A DNA stretch of 7,295 nucleotides. It comes from Frankiales bacterium. Its GTDB lineage: Bacteria; Actinomycetota; Actinomycetes; Mycobacteriales; SCTD01. The stretch is taken from positions 1-7,295 of the forward strand of contig JAODNF010000233.1 of NCBI GenBank assembly GCA_025464915.1. Reading direction: 5' to 3'. This document shows, piece after piece, positions 5,769-7,295 of the stretch (position 1 is the first letter of the stretch; every line of letters starts with the position of its first letter). A program made the position numbers and the translations under genes. The notes under the pieces were generated by a model. It ran no database searches, was not told the DNA's origin, and was given only the letters and a program-made list of their open reading frames with translations.

Positions 5769-5995
5769 CGCGTCGCCAGTGGGTGTGGGCCGTCGCCTTG
5801 CTCGCCGTCGTGGCGGCGCTCCCCCAGCTCGTGCCGGGCCGGGCGGCCTCGACGTTCAGCCACACCGTGCTCGTGACGACGGGCGTCAACTGCCTGTTGC
5901 TCGGCCTGGTCGAGCTGGTGCTGCGGTCGGTCCGTGGCGTTGCCGGCGCGATCGCGTGGGCCGCGAGCTCGTGCCACGAAAGGGGCGTCGCGTGA
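5753..5995 (+). CDS. Two-helix membrane protein in the phage structural array
   Basis: 80 aa, not recognised. Basic residues (TRRQW) precede a helix at about 10-25, a short loop LVPGRAASTFSH follows, then a second helix at about 38-58 and a C-terminal part with RGVAGAIAWAASSCHERG. ATG 5753 has GAGG at 5745-5748, a rather short spacing of four bases. ATG 5765 (76 aa) overlaps the previous stop as ATGA and is equally possible. The stop overlaps the GTG of the coat-like gene. The last 50 bases contain two blocks repeated with identical spacing near 7126-7176. Confidence 0.55.
   Translation: MAVAMTRRQWVWAVALLAVVAALPQLVPGRAASTFSHTVLVTTGVNCLLLGLVELVLRSVRGVAGAIAWAASSCHERGVA
5933..5983 (+). repeat. 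Split repeat with fixed spacing, copy 1
   Basis: A 16-base block (CGTGGCGTTGCCGGCG, 5933-5948), 22 unrelated bases, then a 13-base block (GTGCCACGAAAGG, 5971-5983). Both blocks recur at 7126-7141 and 7164-7176 with exactly the same 22-base gap but a different filling. Here the unit covers the end of the two-helix gene and the ribosome binding site of the coat-like gene. Confidence 0.75.
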
Positions 5996-6222
5996 AGACC
6001 GTTGACTCGACCGACCCGACGGGCGGCGCTGGCGACTCGGTGGTCGTCGGCTTGGAGAACTGGATGACTCACCACTTCTTGGCGGTGGGGTTCGCGTTCC
6101 TCCTGGTCGTGCTGGCGGCCTCGCTCGTGGTGCACCTGGTCGTGAAGATGCTCAAGGGCGGCGGAGGCAGCTCGTCCAACTACTACTTCGGCGACACCGG
6201 GCCGAACGGCGGCGGGTACTGA
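5992..6222 (+). CDS. Coat-like protein without signal peptide
   Basis: 76 aa. The start MKTVDSTDPTGGAGDSVV is almost the mature N-terminus of the coat protein encoded at 6755-7060 (VDSTDPTGGAGDTVI), followed by an amphipathic stretch, a membrane helix at about 28-51, Lys residues (VKMLKGG) and an extra Gly/Ser-rich tail ending NGGGY. GTG 5992 overlaps the previous TGA and has the strong GAAAGGGG at 5978-5985. No in-frame sequence upstream could supply a signal peptide, so it would insert N-out on its own, as the Pf3 coat or Ff pVII/pIX do. It may be a minor or alternative coat, or a tip protein. Paralogy with the other coat is directly visible; the role is inferred. Confidence 0.75.
   Translation: MKTVDSTDPTGGAGDSVVVGLENWMTHHFLAVGFAFLLVVLAASLVVHLVVKMLKGGGGSSSNYYFGDTGPNGGGY
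6010..6036 (+). repeat. Direct repeat in coat paralogues, copy 1
   Basis: 27 bases encoding TDPTGGAGD are identical to 6908-6934 in the second coat gene. Identity at every third codon position points to a recent duplication or gene conversion; the flanking codons differ (TCG here versus AGC there for the preceding Ser). Confidence 0.9.
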
Positions 6223-6638
6223 TGATCGCCGCTCCCCCGGTCCCGTCGCCGATGCCGCTGGGAGGCGGGTTCGTACAGGGCTGGGCGTGCGTCGACAAGG
6301 TCGGCGCTTCGCCTTCGCCGACCACGACGCCGTCCCCGCTGGCGGACCTCGCCCCGTCGACGCCGATGCCGACGACCGTTGCCGTCTGGGGCAAGCTCGG
6401 CCAGGACTGCGCGGCGACGTCGTGGGCGACGCCGTACCCGGCCGCGAACGTGACGGTCGCGGCGGGTGCTGCGGCGTCGGTGCCGCCGTCGAGCTACTCG
6501 GGCAACGGCGGCTGGACGCGCGACGTCGGCGGCTACGCCGGGCCGATGGTCGCGGTGGTGGCGCTGGCGGTGCTGGCGGTGCTCGCGGTCATCGTCTGGG
6601 CCCGTAAGGGCGCAGGGCTGGAAGAGGGCGATGAGTGA
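6222..6638 (+). CDS. Pro/Thr/Ala-rich single-pass protein, possible minor virion protein
   Basis: 138 aa, not recognised. ATG 6222 shares a base with the preceding stop (TGATG). Residues 1-107 are rich in Pro, Ser, Thr and Ala (for example SPSPTTTPSPL near 30-40) and contain Cys23 and Cys63, a possible disulfide. A membrane helix at about 108-127 is followed by WARKG and the acidic end LEEGDE. The layout is an N-out ectodomain on a C-terminal anchor, but no signal peptide is visible. A low-complexity stalk plus anchor would suit a minor coat or host-contact protein. Its end overlaps the next gene. Confidence 0.6.
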   Translation: MIAAPPVPSPMPLGGGFVQGWACVDKVGASPSPTTTPSPLADLAPSTPMPTTVAVWGKLGQDCAATSWATPYPAANVTVAAGAAASVPPSSYSGNGGWTRDVGGYAGPMVAVVALAVLAVLAVIVWARKGAGLEEGDE

Positions 6639-6735
6639 CCTCGTCCTGCTGTGGACCGCGTGCGGCTCGGGCCTCGCACTCGGTGCCGTTCTCGCGGTGG
6701 CCCGCTCGGTTGTCCTGTCGGCACGAGGCCGGTAG
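6631..6735 (+). CDS. 34-residue membrane peptide, pVII/pIX-like in size and position
   Basis: 34 aa: MSDLVLLWTACGSG, hydrophobic to about residue 28, then the basic tail ARGR. ATG 6631 overlaps the previous stop within ATGAGTGA, and GAAGAGGG at 6621-6628 is a good ribosome binding site. In Ff phages, genes VII and IX (33 and 32 aa, no signal peptide, one helix) lie immediately before gene VIII, and this gene lies immediately before the coat gene. Sequence similarity cannot be judged at this length, so the assignment is positional. Confidence 0.55.
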   Translation: MSDLVLLWTACGSGLALGAVLAVARSVVLSARGR

Positions 6736-6754
6736 GCGGATGAAAGGGGGGACG

Positions 6755-7060
6755 ATGCGCACCATCGTCCGCAAGACCGACGCCTCGGCGTCGGAGCAGG
6801 AGAACGTGGGCGTCGTCCGCTCCGTTCGTCGTCGGATCTCGACCGTGCTCGTGGCGGTCGCGTTCCTGGTCGCGGGCTCCACGGCTCCGGCCTTCGCTGT
6901 CGACAGCACCGACCCGACGGGCGGCGCTGGCGACACGGTCATCAACGGTCTGAAGACCTACGTGACCGGGCACCTCATCACCGTGGCCTTCGGGCTGCTC
7001 CTGGTCCTGCTCGCGGCTGGCATGGCCGCGAAGTGGGCGGGCAAGTTCAGCAAGCGCTGA
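6755..7060 (+). CDS. Inovirus-type major coat protein precursor
   Basis: 101 aa precursor. A long basic n-region (residues 1-29, with SVRRR) leads to the hydrophobic core VLVAVAFLVAG and a signal peptidase site STAPAFA/VDS after residue 48. The predicted mature chain has 53 residues (fd pVIII has 50): acidic start VDSTDPTGGAGD, an amphipathic helix INGLKTYVTGH, a membrane helix LITVAFGLLLVLLAAGMAA and the basic end KWAGKFSKR that would face the DNA. This is the pVIII layout in full. ATG 6755 has GAAAGGGGGG at 6742-6751, the strongest ribosome binding site in the array, fitting a highly made protein. An in-frame ATG at 6740 is possible but would bury that site. A 14-bp hairpin follows 17 bases after the stop. 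Confidence 0.82.
   Translation: MRTIVRKTDASASEQENVGVVRSVRRRISTVLVAVAFLVAGSTAPAFAVDSTDPTGGAGDTVINGLKTYVTGHLITVAFGLLLVLLAAGMAAKWAGKFSKR
6908..6934 (+). repeat. Direct repeat in coat paralogues, copy 2
   Basis: Partner of the 27-base repeat at 6010-6036. Here it encodes residues 5-13 of the predicted mature coat chain, just after the signal peptidase site. Confidence 0.9.
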
Positions 7061-7077
7061 GCCGGTGATGACGCGGC

Positions 7078-7115
7078 GGGGGCACGGTGCAGGCTTGGGG
7101 GTGCACCGTGCCCCC
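7078..7115 (+). terminator. 14-bp perfect hairpin after the coat gene
   Basis: GGGGGCACGGTGCA at 7078-7091 pairs perfectly with TGCACCGTGCCCCC at 7102-7115 around a ten-base loop. It is the strongest hairpin in the window and starts 17 bases after the coat stop, the position of the rho-independent terminator after gene VIII in Ff phages. There is no T-tract. Alternatives: a packaging signal or replication-origin hairpin on the single-stranded genome, or an attenuator limiting expression of the following gene. Confidence 0.65.
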
Positions 7116-7125
7116 GTCGGCGTTG

Positions 7126-7176
7126 CGTGGCGTTGCCGGCGGCCAGCTGCAGCTGCGGCCGCGGTGCCACGAAAGG
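7126..7176 (+). repeat. Split repeat with fixed spacing, copy 2
   Basis: Second copy of the unit at 5933-5983. The 22-base centre here is largely palindromic: CAGCTGCAGCTG at 7144-7155 is a perfect 12-base palindrome flanked by GGC and CGGCC. It lies between the coat hairpin and the next signal-peptide gene. Confidence 0.75.
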
Positions 7177-7295
7177 CGCGGGCGCTGGTGCTGGCGCTGC
7201 TGGCCATGGCGGCGGTGGTGCTGCTGCCGTCGGAGGCCTGGGCGGTCACCGGGCCGTCAGCGGACTATCGGTGCTCGTCGTACGTGTCCTGCTGG
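7164..7295 (+). CDS. N-terminus of a secreted phage protein, possibly pIII-like (cut by window end)
   Basis: 44 codons visible, open to the edge. It begins with a textbook signal peptide: basic PRKAR, hydrophobic ALVLALLAMAAVVLL, and cleavage after PSEAWA. The mature chain starts VTGPSADYRCSSYVSCW with two Cys. GTG 7164 gives the cleanest signal peptide but has no good ribosome binding site. An in-frame ATG at 7068 would place the hairpin inside the gene, where codon use is poorer. GTG 7188, with GAAAGG at 7171-7176, would lose the basic residues. In Ff phages the gene after the coat terminator is the adsorption protein pIII, also secreted and disulfide-rich, so that role is a positional inference. 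Confidence 0.6.
   Translation, partial: MPRKARALVLALLAMAAVVLLPSEAWAVTGPSADYRCSSYVSCW

Larger units (their letters stand above)
4940..7295 (+). mobile_element. Left part of a dif-integrated filamentous (inovirus-like) prophage
   Basis: Everything right of the dif site is a compact same-strand array of very short genes, most encoding one or two membrane helices, with stop/start overlaps. It contains two coat-like proteins with a shared N-terminus, one with the full inovirus major coat precursor layout, pVII/pIX-sized peptides, a hairpin directly after the coat gene and then a secreted Cys-containing protein. This order resembles the Ff structural module VII-IX-VIII-terminator-III. Propionibacterium phage B5 is a known actinobacterial inovirus, so the host range is plausible. 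The right end, the Zot-like ATPase and the replication gene are not in the window. Alternative: a defective or satellite element. Confidence 0.8.

Noticed and set aside
5191..6135. Minus-strand open frame of 314 codons across the phage genes
   Set aside because: The product is Arg/His/Ser/Pro-rich without domain or start signals, and the plus strand shows coupled genes with membrane helices and good ribosome binding sites.
5064..7060. Reading the small membrane-protein cluster as an ordinary host operon, such as a secretion or type VII-related locus
   Set aside because: No host transporter or secretion motif is visible, and the coat layout, the duplicate coat, the terminator position and the adjoining dif site together fit an inovirus better.

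Overview
The window looks like a chromosomal segment from a high-GC Gram-positive bacterium (Actinomycetota). The evidence is an RbpA gene with its actinobacterial zinc-binding residues, a SigR-type promoter (GGAAT-N18-GTT) in front of it, a LAATG class E sortase signal, GTG starts and G/C-rich third codon positions. The genus cannot be fixed from the sequence alone; Nocardioidaceae or relatives would fit.

Positions 1-4936 are ordinary host chromosome. In order they hold fxsA (membrane protein, +), a hairpin between convergent genes, rbpA (-) with its SigR-type promoter, a secreted protein with an active NlpC/P60 domain followed by a degenerate second one (+), a large secreted Asp-box beta-propeller with a sortase signal (+), a strong terminator hairpin, and a DinB/YfiT-like protein (+).

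Three bases after the dinB-like stop codon lies a 28-bp XerCD recombination site (dif) at 4940-4967, nearly identical to the actinobacterial dif consensus as I remember it. From there to the window end the character changes. There is a tight run of tiny same-strand genes, many overlapping as ATGA, GTGA or TGATG, and nearly all encode single- or double-pass membrane proteins or signal-peptide proteins. The 101-aa product at 6755-7060 has the layout of a filamentous-phage (inovirus) major coat protein: a signal peptide cut after AFA and a 53-residue mature chain with acidic N-terminus, one membrane helix and basic C-terminus. Just before it is a 34-aa membrane peptide the size of Ff pVII/pIX. 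Just after it is a 14-bp perfect hairpin where Ff phages have their terminator, then the start of a signal-peptide, Cys-containing protein where Ff has pIII. A second coat-like protein at 5992-6222 shares the mature N-terminus (VDSTDPTGGAGD) but has no signal peptide.

The most economical reading is the left end of a dif-integrated inovirus prophage in an actinobacterium, with the morphogenesis ATPase (Zot/pI), any replication initiator and attR beyond the right edge. No replication or Zot gene is visible here, so the assignment rests on protein architecture, gene order and the dif site, not on a hallmark ATPase.
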